From Paenibacillus polysaccharolyticus (GTDB lineage: Bacteria > Bacillota > Bacilli > Paenibacillales > Paenibacillaceae): a stretch of DNA of 64,000 nt. Under the pieces are notes generated by a model, which saw only the letters and a list, made by a program, of their open reading frames with translations, was not told the origin of the DNA and made no database searches. Shown piece by piece: positions 25,638 through 33,881 of the stretch. Positions within the stretch are counted from its first letter, which is position 1. Every line of letters begins with the position of its first letter. The stretch is from positions 248,001 through 312,000 of the forward strand of contig NZ_FMVM01000003.1 in the NCBI RefSeq assembly GCF_900102085.1. The letters are read 5' to 3'. A program made the position numbers and the translations under genes.

Positions 25638-27095
25638 ATGCCCGCTAAAACCGGCATGCAGTATTGTGAACGAATTAACGCCCAGACCGTACCCTGCTGG
25701 TATAAAGGAGAACTGCTTACTGCTAAACGCTCCGAGCACATCGCCTTCTCCGGTTTGATGAAAACTCAAATGAATATGTATGACCTGCAGTATGACCCTC
25801 AGCTTACAGAACTTATGACGTATCCTTCTCCTACCGATGGAAAGCCTGTAGGAATGTCCTTCCTGCCTCCAACCAGCGTCAACGATCTCCGCAAACGCCG
25901 TGAAGCGATGACGATATGGGCTCAGACTCATCACGGTTTTCTGGGACGCTCACCCGATTACATGAACACAGCGATGATGGCGTTTTTTACCGCTGCCGAC
26001 TTGTTGAACGATCTTTCCCCACAATATGCTGAAAATCTGAGAAATTACTACGCCTATTGTCGTGATCATGACATCACACTATCCCATGCCTTTATTCAGC
26101 CACATGCCAGTAAAATTTCAGGAGAGATGGATGCTACTGAAGATGCCATCGCTGCCAAGGTTGTTGATCGGACTGATGAAGGACTCATTATAAACGGTGC
26201 ATTTATGATGGCCACACAGGCTGCTACTTCAGATGAAATTTTTGTCTATCCGTCACCTTCTCCTGCACCTTTTGATGATGAAAATCCATTTGCTTTTTCG
26301 TTTGCAGTTCCTAATGATCTGCCTGGCATCACTCTGATCTGCCGAGATACGTATGCAGCTGAATCCAACTACAATTACCCCTTAAGCTCCAGATATGAGG
26401 AGATGGACAATATCGTCATCTTTGACCACGTGCTTGTGCCGCATAACCGCATTTTTTTTGCAGGTCATGAACAGATGTCTTCGACTCTTTTCAGCGGCAG
26501 TAACTTCCATATCCATGCGGGGCATCAGGTGTTATGTCGTTATATTGCCAAAACCGAATTTATGCTCGGCACCATTCAACTATTAACCGATACGCTTGAT
26601 CTGTCGAACGAGGCGCATGTTTTAGAAAAAACTGCACGTGTTCTCGCAGGTCTTGAATCCTTAAAAGCACTTGCTCTAGCTGCTGAGGCAGGCGCAATAC
26701 CGGACGGACGAGGATATATCCTGCCAGCGCCTAAACCGCTTATGGCTGCCAATCTTCTCTATCCGAAACTGTATCCTGAAATGATCGAGACATTGCAGTT
26801 GCTCAGTTCCAGCGGCATGATCATGGTTCTACAGGAAGAGGATTTCCAGTCCGGAACAGCTGACTCTTTAAACGTCTACCTCAAAGGCTCCGACATGGAA
26901 TCCAAAGAACGAAACGCACTGTTTCGCCTGATCTGGGAACTTGGTGCAGGTTCATTTGGAGGCAGACAGACTCAGTTTGAACGATTTTTCTTTGGTAACA
27001 ACATTACCGTTTCAAATCGCTTATATAAAGCCAGTTCTCAAGATCATTCTCAGCGAGAACGTGTTCGTCAGTTCCTCGGAAACCTTGCACGGTAA
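25638..27095 (+). CDS. HpaB-family flavin-dependent phenol hydroxylase
   Basis: The 485 residues match the oxygenase component of 4-hydroxyphenylacetate 3-monooxygenase throughout (HHGFLGRSPDYMNTAM, HAFIQPHASKISG, ATQAATSDEIFVYP, GAGSFGGRQTQFERFFFGNN). Such enzymes use reduced FAD supplied by a separate reductase to hydroxylate a phenol to a catechol. No HpaC reductase is adjacent, although the convergent flavodoxin and nitroreductase genes could supply flavin electrons. A perfect Fur box upstream suggests induction by iron limitation, so a catechol-siderophore or iron-release role is possible. The substrate is not known from sequence. The start has AGAGGTG upstream. Confidence 0.87.
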   Translation: MPAKTGMQYCERINAQTVPCWYKGELLTAKRSEHIAFSGLMKTQMNMYDLQYDPQLTELMTYPSPTDGKPVGMSFLPPTSVNDLRKRREAMTIWAQTHHGFLGRSPDYMNTAMMAFFTAADLLNDLSPQYAENLRNYYAYCRDHDITLSHAFIQPHASKISGEMDATEDAIAAKVVDRTDEGLIINGAFMMATQAATSDEIFVYPSPSPAPFDDENPFAFSFAVPNDLPGITLICRDTYAAESNYNYPLSSRYEEMDNIVIFDHVLVPHNRIFFAGHEQMSSTLFSGSNFHIHAGHQVLCRYIAKTEFMLGTIQLLTDTLDLSNEAHVLEKTARVLAGLESLKALALAAEAGAIPDGRGYILPAPKPLMAANLLYPKLYPEMIETLQLLSSSGMIMVLQEEDFQSGTADSLNVYLKGSDMESKERNALFRLIWELGAGSFGGRQTQFERFFFGNNITVSNRLYKASSQDHSQRERVRQFLGNLAR

Positions 27096-27158
27096 CATTC
27101 ACTGAATCAAATATCCGTAAGCGCACCCCGGCAACGCAGCTGTCAGGCTCGTTGCCCT

Positions 27159-27725
27159 TCACACCAAATGGTCATATACCGTCATGAGTTCTGAAGCTGG
27201 TCTACCTGTTGCCACACTGGGTAATCCACACTGCTCACCGTAACCGATGTGAAATACGCCGAGCACCCTTTCGCTCGATGTAAGTCCCATCAAGTTCATG
27301 AATACGGGATGTTGCTGATAATCATTCATCTTCCAGACGGCGTGTACCCCATGTTCAGCAGCCAGAATAGAGAATCGTTTACTCCATGCCTTCGCAGGCA
27401 AAACATGATCCTCTGGAGAATTGCCGGGGGCAACCACCACCAAATGAGCTGGGATCGCTTCCGTGTATTGATACGCAGCCCAGCTCCCGTGAGAATCTGC
27501 AAGATGAGGCGGATAGCTCTGTCTTACAGCTTCCATATAGAGCTGTCGCCCTTCACCGGAAAACAGCATAAAACGCCAGGGCGCTGGACTCATAACATAT
27601 AATGATGGATCAGCTTCATCCAGCAGCTTTCTTATGACAGCTTGAGGTACAGGCATGGAGCTGAACTCACATGTTCCTGCTCTTCTTTTTCCATTACCGA
27701 TATCTTGCCTGAATAACGTCGTCAC
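27159..27725 (-). CDS. Nitroreductase-family flavoprotein
   Basis: About 188 residues resemble the FMN-dependent nitroreductase fold: VIRKLLDEADPSLYVMSPAPWRFMLFSGEGR near the N-terminus, a central VVVAPGNSPEDH segment and the C-terminal GVFHIGYGE. The usual RRSIR FMN-phosphate motif is replaced by KRRAGTCEF, so it is a divergent member. I chose the GTG at 27725 because AGGAGG lies eight bases upstream; the longer TTG-initiated frame places that site inside the gene. It is the third gene of the Fur-type flavodoxin operon. Physiological substrates are unknown. Confidence 0.8.
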   Translation of the reverse strand: MTTLFRQDIGNGKRRAGTCEFSSMPVPQAVIRKLLDEADPSLYVMSPAPWRFMLFSGEGRQLYMEAVRQSYPPHLADSHGSWAAYQYTEAIPAHLVVVAPGNSPEDHVLPAKAWSKRFSILAAEHGVHAVWKMNDYQQHPVFMNLMGLTSSERVLGVFHIGYGEQCGLPSVATGRPASELMTVYDHLV

Positions 27726-27770
27726 CTGTATTCCCTCCTCCGAAATAAGTGCTATCAACAGCTTCGAGTG

Positions 27771-28577
27771 TCACATCAACCATGTTTTTTGTGGCTTCGT
27801 CCTTTCCGTTCTCCAACGGTCCACTTCTTCATGCACACGGATCTTATCCTTTGAGGTAAAGTGCTCTGATTCTTGCTCTTCGGCAATGGGAATACTGTCC
27901 CGAATAAGACGGATATAATCCATCGAACGCTGTAATGATTGGCGACCTGGTATATACCTGATCTTCCGCCCTTCCAGCAGACAGTAAATTTCAATCATAC
28001 CTGGCAACTTGCCAAATGCTTCCCAGCAAAACACGCTGACCATATGTTGAAAGGCTTCCACAACGTTGGCATCATGAACCACCATATATTTCTGAACAAG
28101 CAGTGCATCCCAGCCTTCCGGTTGCCAAGCCGCCTGAAAGATGACGGATAAAGATATCTGTAAAGAAGGTACTTCTGTTTTCCATTGTTCGAACAAGATC
28201 GCAGGCCGCTTTAAGTCATCATTCGCTGCAATGGCCAGTGACAGTTCATCAATCATTTTCTGCTTCACATCCCAATAATGAAGAACGGAATCAAAACCGT
28301 CCGTTTTTCTAGGCCACCATTTTTCGAGTACATATTGAATCGGGATTTCTTTGCGTACGTCAGGGTCCACACTGTAAAAATGATTAATGGCATGACTCAC
28401 CGCATATTGCACACGATGTCTCCATTGTAGCGCTGGACGTTGCTCAGCCGAAGGTTCAGGGCGGATAAACCGGTGCGGGCTACGCAACATCTCTTCCAGC
28501 TTATAGTCCTCAAGCAAACGTTCAGGGAGCCCATCGCTCCCCTGAGCCTTTGCTGTATAGGCATCACGCTGTAACAT
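27771..28577 (-). CDS. Unknown protein between flavodoxin and nitroreductase, YkuO-like by context
   Basis: About 268 residues, cytoplasmic, helical and tryptophan-rich (WRHRVQYAVSHAINHFYS, VLEKWWPRKTDGFDSVLHYW, FQAAWQPEGWDALLVQKYM). I recognise no catalytic motif. In Bacillus the iron-regulated ykuNOP operon has an uncharacterised protein of similar size, YkuO, beside flavodoxins. Position and length suggest this is its counterpart, but I cannot confirm by alignment. I chose the ATG at 28577, just after the flavodoxin stop; the longer frame (28634) overlaps that gene. It is 45 bases upstream of the nitroreductase start. Confidence 0.75.
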   Translation of the reverse strand: MLQRDAYTAKAQGSDGLPERLLEDYKLEEMLRSPHRFIRPEPSAEQRPALQWRHRVQYAVSHAINHFYSVDPDVRKEIPIQYVLEKWWPRKTDGFDSVLHYWDVKQKMIDELSLAIAANDDLKRPAILFEQWKTEVPSLQISLSVIFQAAWQPEGWDALLVQKYMVVHDANVVEAFQHMVSVFCWEAFGKLPGMIEIYCLLEGRKIRYIPGRQSLQRSMDYIRLIRDSIPIAEEQESEHFTSKDKIRVHEEVDRWRTERTKPQKTWLM

Positions 28578-28582
28578 TTCGA

Positions 28583-29035
28583 TCAGGATATCTCCGCACC
28601 AGCAGTAACAAAACGTCTGCCGAAATCCCGGCATGATTCTTTTTCCTGCTCGAGCGGACTGTATTCAATTTTCAACATCTCTGGTGATACTTCCGCCCCA
28701 CGTTCCTTCAGCTTCTCCGCTGTTAGATCAACTGCTCCGCAAAATTGTTCATAGGACGTATCTCCGCTTCCGAAGACAGCCGCTCTCTTTCCATGTAAAT
28801 CAAGCTCATCCAGTTCTTCATAGAAGTCCAGAAATTCATCCGGCAGTTCACCATCTCCCCATGTGTACACACCAATCATAAAGCCCTCATAATTCAAAAC
28901 TTCTGCGGCATTAAAGTCGGTTACGGATTTCAAGTCAGCTTCATAACCACTTGCTGTAATGCCTTCCACAATGAGTTCCGCAATCTCTTCTGTGTTCCCT
29001 GTCATACTGGCATACGCCACTAACCATTTAGCCAT
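28583..29035 (-). CDS. Short-chain flavodoxin (YkuN/YkuP type)
   Basis: The 150 residues form a flavodoxin with the FMN-phosphate loop SMTGNTEE (10-17 approx.) and the flavin-stacking loops YTWGDGELPDEF and GSGDTSYEQFCGA. Flavodoxins replace ferredoxin as electron carriers when iron is scarce. The gene follows a promoter whose spacer is a perfect Fur box (29128-29142), exactly as expected. It heads an operon with a YkuO-like protein and a nitroreductase. Confidence 0.94.
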   Translation of the reverse strand: MAKWLVAYASMTGNTEEIAELIVEGITASGYEADLKSVTDFNAAEVLNYEGFMIGVYTWGDGELPDEFLDFYEELDELDLHGKRAAVFGSGDTSYEQFCGAVDLTAEKLKERGAEVSPEMLKIEYSPLEQEKESCRDFGRRFVTAGAEIS

Positions 29036-29119
29036 CTATTGTCCCCCACTTTGGTTTCGTTATATGGATTGAATTCCCTTAAAATACGTTTCGCATAGAT
29101 TGCATATTGCAATATCAAA

Positions 29120-29149
29120 ATCATAAGTGATAATGATTATCATTGTCAA
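29120..29149 (-). promoter_or_regulatory. Fur-controlled promoter of the flavodoxin operon
   Basis: On the minus strand TTGACA (29149-29144) and TATGAT (29125-29120) are 18 bases apart. The spacer contains TGATAATGATTATCA (29128-29142), a perfect 7-1-7 Fur box, so bound Fur would occlude RNA polymerase. Confidence 0.9.
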
Positions 29150-29292
29150 ATTAATTTTATTCAGATCTTCATTTTATGTTATGTCGAAATTCGTCTGCAC
29201 ATTGCCTTAATCCCCTGAGGCTAACTGGCGTACAGCCCCTTTTTTGTTGTACAATAGTATCCAAATGAATTTTGAAGGATGGATAAACCACT

Positions 29293-30156
29293 ATGTACGT
29301 AGCTAAGAACTGGAAAGACTATGAAGTAATCGATACGGGAGGCGGCGAGAAGCTGGAGCGCTGGGGAGATGTCATCTTGCGCAGACCTGATCCACAGATT
29401 ATCTGGCCGCTTGAACAAGAAACCCATGAATGGCGCCAAGCTCACGGTCACTATCACCGCAGCTCTTCTGGCGGCGGAAACTGGGATATGAAAAAGCCCA
29501 TTCCTGAACGCTGGACGATTGGATATGAAAACCTGAAATTCCATATTAAACCGACAAGCTTCAAACACACCGGATTGTTCCCCGAACAAGCTGCCAACTG
29601 GAGCTGGATGATGGATAAAATTTCGAATGCAGGACGCCCCATCTCTGTCTTGAATCTATTCGCCTACACCGGCGGAGCAACCGTAGCAGCGGCTTACGCT
29701 GGCGCTTCTGTTGTACACTGTGATGCAGCGAAAGGTATGGTCCAATGGGCGAAAGAAAATGTGCAATTGTCCGGACTTGCTGATCGACCTGTTCGTTTCA
29801 TCACCGATGATGTGTTCAAATTTGTACAGCGCGAGCAGCGCCGTGGTAACAAATACGATGCGATTATTATGGACCCTCCTTCTTATGGACGTGGCCCGAA
29901 CGGTGAAACATGGAAACTGGAGGAAAACCTCTATCCTTTCCTGAAATCCTGTATGACGATTCTTTCGGATAATCCGTTGTTTATGCTGGTGAACTCTTAT
30001 ACCACAGGTATCTCTTCAACGGTATTACGAAACATGCTGACGATGACGATGTCTGCCAAATATGGTGGAGAGATTACTGCCGGAGAAATCGGATTGCCGA
30101 TTACACGCAGCGGTCTCGATCTGCCTTGCGGTATTTTGGGCCGCTGGGAGTCCTGA
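29293..30156 (+). CDS. Class I SAM-dependent RNA methyltransferase (RlmI/RlmK-like catalytic domain)
   Basis: The 287 residues carry a Rossmann methyltransferase domain with motif I VLNLFAYTGGATVAAAYAG (about 117-135), an acidic end of strand 2 (VHCDAAKGMVQWAKEN) and motif IV MDPPSYGRGP, as in 23S rRNA cytosine methyltransferases of the RlmI/RlmK group. The N-terminal third (IIWPLEQETHEWRQ and KFHIKPTSFKHTGLFPEQ) is also family-typical. The stop is two bases from the next start, a pseudouridine synthase, so the pair probably acts on RNA together. The exact target base is unknown. Confidence 0.88.
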   Translation: MYVAKNWKDYEVIDTGGGEKLERWGDVILRRPDPQIIWPLEQETHEWRQAHGHYHRSSSGGGNWDMKKPIPERWTIGYENLKFHIKPTSFKHTGLFPEQAANWSWMMDKISNAGRPISVLNLFAYTGGATVAAAYAGASVVHCDAAKGMVQWAKENVQLSGLADRPVRFITDDVFKFVQREQRRGNKYDAIIMDPPSYGRGPNGETWKLEENLYPFLKSCMTILSDNPLFMLVNSYTTGISSTVLRNMLTMTMSAKYGGEITAGEIGLPITRSGLDLPCGILGRWES

Positions 30157-30158
30157 TT

Positions 30159-30890
30159 ATGTCTCATGATGTGCACAAAACTGGAGATATCGAGATCCTT
30201 TATGAGGATAATCATCTGTTAGGCATCACAAAACCGGTGAATGTCCCTACGCAGGAAGATGCTTCCGGTGATCCGGATCTGCTCACTTTACTCAAACAGG
30301 ATCTGAAAGAACGTTATAATAAACCTGGCAATGTATATCTGGGACTGGTGCATCGTCTGGATCGCCCGGTTGGAGGTGCCATGATCTTTGCCAAAACCTC
30401 CAAAGCGGCTTCCCGATTGTCCGAAACCGTGCGTGGACGTCATTTCCGTAAAATCTATGCAGCTGTTGTTCATGGCAAGTTGCCAGCACGTCAGGGCACG
30501 TTGAAGCACACGCTGCTAAAAGACAGCAAAACAAACACCGTAACCGCTGTACCCAAAGGTACGCCTGGCGGTAAAGATGCGGTTCTAGACTACGAGGTCG
30601 TCGGAGAAACCGATCGTTACAGCCTTGTGCATATCGAGCTTCATACAGGTCGATCCCATCAGATACGTGTGCAGATGAAAGAAGCCGGCTGTCCACTATT
30701 CGGAGATCAGAAATATGGCGCCAAAATAAACAAACCGGGGCAACAGATCGCGTTATGGTCTGTCATTGCTGCACTCCCCCATCCTGTCACCAAAGATGAA
30801 GTTATGCTGCAATCCCTGCCTGCACGAGAATTTCCTTGGGCTGAATGGCCTTTGGATATATACGAAAAAGCTTTCACATTGAAGATATAA
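30159..30890 (+). CDS. RluA-family pseudouridine synthase
   Basis: About 243 residues. The catalytic aspartate is in GLVHRLDRPVGG, and the family motifs KTSKAASRLSE, GRHFRKIYAAVVHG and LHTGRSHQIRVQM are present. There is no S4 domain. It isomerises specific uridines in rRNA or tRNA; the site cannot be assigned from sequence. I chose the ATG at 30159 with GGGAG upstream over an in-frame ATG at 30126 inside the methyltransferase gene. Confidence 0.92.
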   Translation: MSHDVHKTGDIEILYEDNHLLGITKPVNVPTQEDASGDPDLLTLLKQDLKERYNKPGNVYLGLVHRLDRPVGGAMIFAKTSKAASRLSETVRGRHFRKIYAAVVHGKLPARQGTLKHTLLKDSKTNTVTAVPKGTPGGKDAVLDYEVVGETDRYSLVHIELHTGRSHQIRVQMKEAGCPLFGDQKYGAKINKPGQQIALWSVIAALPHPVTKDEVMLQSLPAREFPWAEWPLDIYEKAFTLKI

Positions 30891-30945
30891 ACTGCATATA
30901 AGCAGATTGGATCAACTAGAAGCAGTAGCTTTCTGCACCTGTAAC

Positions 30946-30982
30946 GTGTCGTTCGGATGCTACATCCGGGCGACACTTTTTT
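30946..30982 (+). terminator. Terminator of the methyltransferase-RluA operon
   Basis: GTGTCG (30946-30951) pairs with CGACAC (30971-30976), with an inner CGGATG/CATCCG stem, then a run of six or more Ts. Confidence 0.85.
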
Positions 30983-31056
30983 AATCGAAAAATCATATAA
31001 CAACTCTTTCTATCTGCGTTCAATATTTTAATCTTCTAAGACAGGAGCCGATATTC

Positions 31057-31413
31057 ATGACCCCGTTCACACAGCAGGTTGTCGCCATTATTGCTGCGAT
31101 CCCTGAAGGAAAGGTAATGACGTACGGACAGATTGCAGCCTGCGCTGGGAGCCCAAGGGCGGCAAGACAGGTCGTTCGTATTCTGCACTCTATGAGCCGG
31201 AAGGAACGCTTACCCTGGCATCGGGTCGTCAATGCGAAAGGACAAATTGCCATAACCGATGAAGAATCACGGATGATGCAGGAAACCGAGCTTGTCAGTG
31301 AAGGTGTGGAATTCCAGCTGGATGGGAGCATTGATCTCCAACGTTTCGGTTATGAACCTGATCCAGATTGGTTACTGCATGATGTGACTTCAATTAAAGA
31401 TGAAAATGAATGA
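31057..31413 (+). CDS. Alkyltransferase-like (ATL) DNA repair protein
   Basis: The 118 residues are an MGMT-type DNA-binding domain: VMTYGQIAACAGSPRAARQV, then the active-site region LPWHRVVNAKG. The alkyl-accepting cysteine of the PCHRV motif is tryptophan (Trp54), the defining change of ATL proteins. ATLs bind O6-alkylguanine, flip it out and hand the lesion to nucleotide excision repair instead of removing the alkyl group. It is monocistronic. The start follows AGGAG. Confidence 0.92.
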   Translation: MTPFTQQVVAIIAAIPEGKVMTYGQIAACAGSPRAARQVVRILHSMSRKERLPWHRVVNAKGQIAITDEESRMMQETELVSEGVEFQLDGSIDLQRFGYEPDPDWLLHDVTSIKDENE

Positions 31414-31460
31414 CAGTATATTCTTTCGTTTGCTTAGTGATATGTCATCTGTAAAACAAA

Positions 31461-31521
31461 AAAAGAGAACTCTCGTTGCCGTAGAAGATGTGTCCTACTG
31501 GCAGCCTGAGAGTTCTCTTTT
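31461..31521. terminator. Bidirectional terminator between ATL and efflux genes
   Basis: AAAAGAGAACTCTC (31461-31474) pairs with GAGAGTTCTCTTTT (31508-31521), with a second weaker stem inside. It lies between convergent genes. Confidence 0.8.
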
Positions 31522-31554
31522 CTTATTTATTCGTTATAGATTTCAAGTCTAATT

Positions 31555-33072
31555 TTAAGCTGTTGCTACTTTTTTGGCTTTTTCTTTCTCTGCGTTTACC
31601 GGCTCGGTAGCTGGTTTGGTTTTCTGAATGAAGAAAGCCATAATCAGCGCTGCAATTGTCATAAAGGTGGCTACCGTAAAGGCATAGTTGACACCATAGA
31701 TGGTTGCATCTGCTGTAGCAGCCAGCACCGCTGTTTTATTGTTCGGGTCAATTGTACCCGTAGCCATCGTTTCCGCCAGATGCGACTTGAGCTTGCTACT
31801 CATGATCGTTACGAGAATCGCTGTACCAATCGCACCTGCCACTGTACGCAGTGTGTTCGACATCGCTGTACCATGAGCATTAAGTCGTTGAGGCAACTGA
31901 TTCAGACCAGCCGTCTGAATCGGCATCATCAGCATCGACATACCAAACATACGAGCAGTGTAGATAAACATCATATATCCATACGTGGTGTCAATGGCCA
32001 AACGGCTGAGTCCCCATGTGGTAACCGCTGTAATAGCCAGACCCGTAACGGAGAGCCAGCGTGCACCGACTTTATCGAAGATGCGACCTGTAATCGGAGA
32101 CATAATTCCCATTAGGATGGCACCTGGCATCATGAGCAAGCCGGATTCAATCGGTGAGAACCCACGGATATTTTGCAGAAAGATTGGGAGCAAGATCATG
32201 CCTGCAAACATCGCCATCGTAACAAGCATATTAATAATGGTTGTTAAGGTATACATGTTGTATTTGAAAATGCGGAACTCCAAAAGCGGATGATCCGTCG
32301 TCAACTGACGAATAACGAACAGAATCAGGGAAATAGCGCCAACGACGAGGCAGCTGATGACAACAGCACTTCCCCATCCGTCTGTACCCGCATCACTGAA
32401 ACCATACAGCAAGCTACCGAATCCAAGTGTGGATAGAATTACGCCAACAGAGTCCAGTTTCGGCTTGGATTGACGTGTTACGTTTTTGACAAAAGCAATA
32501 CCAATCGCTGTCGCGATCACGGAGAATGGCAGAATGATGTAGAATAACAATCTCCAGGAATAGTGCTCGACGATATAACCGGATAACGTAGGCCCAATCG
32601 CTGGTGCGAGGATCATCGCGATCCCCATCGTACCCATCGCCTGTCCACGCTTCTCAATCGGGAAAATCGTCAGAAATACAACGGTCATCAGCGGCATCAG
32701 AATACCGGCACCTGCAGCTTGAATAACACGGCCGACCATAAGAATCGAGAAGTTCGGACTTAGTCCGCAGACTAGCGTACCGATCGTAAATAAGGTCATA
32801 GCTGTTATGAAAATTTGCCGTGTTGAAAATTTGGCAATCAAGTATGCCGTAACCGGGATTAACACCCCGTTGACAAGCATGTAACCCGTCGTAAGCCACT
32901 GGGCTTTGTTCGGCCCGATGCCGAGATCCTCCATAATTTTAGGAAGAGCCACGTTCATCAGGGTCTGGTTCAAAAATGCCACAAAGGCACCAATTAACAA
33001 GGCCGCTACAATGGGGCCTTTCTTGATGTTGTCCATCGCAGAGGACGGAGCTGTAGCAGTTGTTGTGCTCAT
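31555..33072 (-). CDS. DHA2-family (EmrB/QacA) drug efflux transporter
   Basis: The 505 residues form 14 predicted membrane helices. Family motifs are visible: LPKIMEDLGIGPNKAQWLTTGYMLV in the first loop, the motif C-like GPTLSGYIVEHYSWRLLF, and GRVIQAAGAGILMPL. These proton antiporters export lipophilic or cationic drugs. The gene overlaps its MarR regulator by four bases, and that regulator sits behind a perfect palindromic operator, so expression is probably ligand-induced. Confidence 0.92.
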   Translation of the reverse strand: MSTTTATAPSSAMDNIKKGPIVAALLIGAFVAFLNQTLMNVALPKIMEDLGIGPNKAQWLTTGYMLVNGVLIPVTAYLIAKFSTRQIFITAMTLFTIGTLVCGLSPNFSILMVGRVIQAAGAGILMPLMTVVFLTIFPIEKRGQAMGTMGIAMILAPAIGPTLSGYIVEHYSWRLLFYIILPFSVIATAIGIAFVKNVTRQSKPKLDSVGVILSTLGFGSLLYGFSDAGTDGWGSAVVISCLVVGAISLILFVIRQLTTDHPLLEFRIFKYNMYTLTTIINMLVTMAMFAGMILLPIFLQNIRGFSPIESGLLMMPGAILMGIMSPITGRIFDKVGARWLSVTGLAITAVTTWGLSRLAIDTTYGYMMFIYTARMFGMSMLMMPIQTAGLNQLPQRLNAHGTAMSNTLRTVAGAIGTAILVTIMSSKLKSHLAETMATGTIDPNNKTAVLAATADATIYGVNYAFTVATFMTIAALIMAFFIQKTKPATEPVNAEKEKAKKVATA

Positions 33073-33515
33073 AAGTTGTTCATCTCTCTTCCTTGTAACT
33101 TTTCAATCATCAGACTATGAATGCGAAGCAGGTGCTCTAGATCTTCCTTCGAAATATCCAGTATAGGTGATACACGCTCCATCCAGAGCTGTTGTGTCTC
33201 CTGTTGAGCCTTTTCCCCTTTGGCTGTAATCTGTAGTACCACAGAACGGCGATCTGCATCAGATCGTGTCCGTACGATGTACTCGCCTTTCACGAGACGT
33301 TCTACTACAGCGCTCATCGAACTACTACCCATATGGCACAGATCAGCAATCTCGTTAATGCCAAGTGCAGGTCGCTCCTTAAGGATGGATAACACCATAA
33401 ACTGGATCGAAGTGAGCTCGATCTCCTTGTTTTCATTCCAGAATGCCCGGAAAAGCATCTGATTCACTTGTCGAAATGAGTTGATAATGTAAAATACCTC
33501 GTACGTATCCGTCAT
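33069..33515 (-). CDS. MarR-family repressor of the efflux gene
   Basis: The 148 residues are a winged-helix MarR protein: ALGINEIADLCHMGSSSMSAVVERLVKGEYI as helix-turn-helix and VRTRSDADRRSVVLQITAKG as wing. It is the first gene of an operon with the DHA2 efflux pump. A perfect 20-bp palindrome just upstream is its likely operator, giving autoregulation. A single Cys in the DNA-binding region (DLCHMG) might respond to oxidants. Confidence 0.92.
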   Translation of the reverse strand: MTDTYEVFYIINSFRQVNQMLFRAFWNENKEIELTSIQFMVLSILKERPALGINEIADLCHMGSSSMSAVVERLVKGEYIVRTRSDADRRSVVLQITAKGEKAQQETQQLWMERVSPILDISKEDLEHLLRIHSLMIEKLQGREMNNL

Positions 33516-33543
33516 TGTTTCACCCTTTTACTTATGGAATATA

Positions 33544-33608
33544 ATATTTCGTACACGAAATATCAGGGGAACAATTACTTATTATAACAAAAATATTTAC
33601 ATAGTCAA
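33544..33608 (-). promoter_or_regulatory. Promoter and MarR operator of the efflux operon
   Basis: On the minus strand TTGACT (33608-33603), a 16-base spacer and TATAAT (33586-33581) make the promoter. Downstream lies a perfect palindrome, ATATTTCGTACACGAAATAT (33544-33563), 29 bases before the MarR start. Confidence 0.85.
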
Positions 33609-33783
33609 CTCTTTACATATGATTTCAAGAAAATAATATTAAGACATATTATATTTGATATATACATTATATAAGCAAGCCCAATAGCAGCTAATCAGTT
33701 TGGTTGTAGCTTTTCCCTCAGTGATAAGATTATGCACCGTAGTCTAGACCTTCGATGTTGATGTTCTTGTCATCATGTAAAAT

Positions 33784-33821
33784 AAAAAAACCTCCATTCC
33801 ACTTTAGGTGAAATAGAGGTT
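33784..33821 (-). terminator. Terminator of the ArsR-CoA-disulfide-reductase operon
   Basis: AACCTC (33789-33794) pairs with GAGGTT (33816-33821), extended by CAC/GTG inside, with a seven-base T-run in the minus direction. Between this and the MarR operator (33564-33783) the DNA is AT-rich and I see no gene. Confidence 0.75.
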
Positions 33822-33881
33822 GGATACGGTTAATAAGTTTGAACATAAGATCAGTTTTAGCTTTTGATTAATATACACGCT

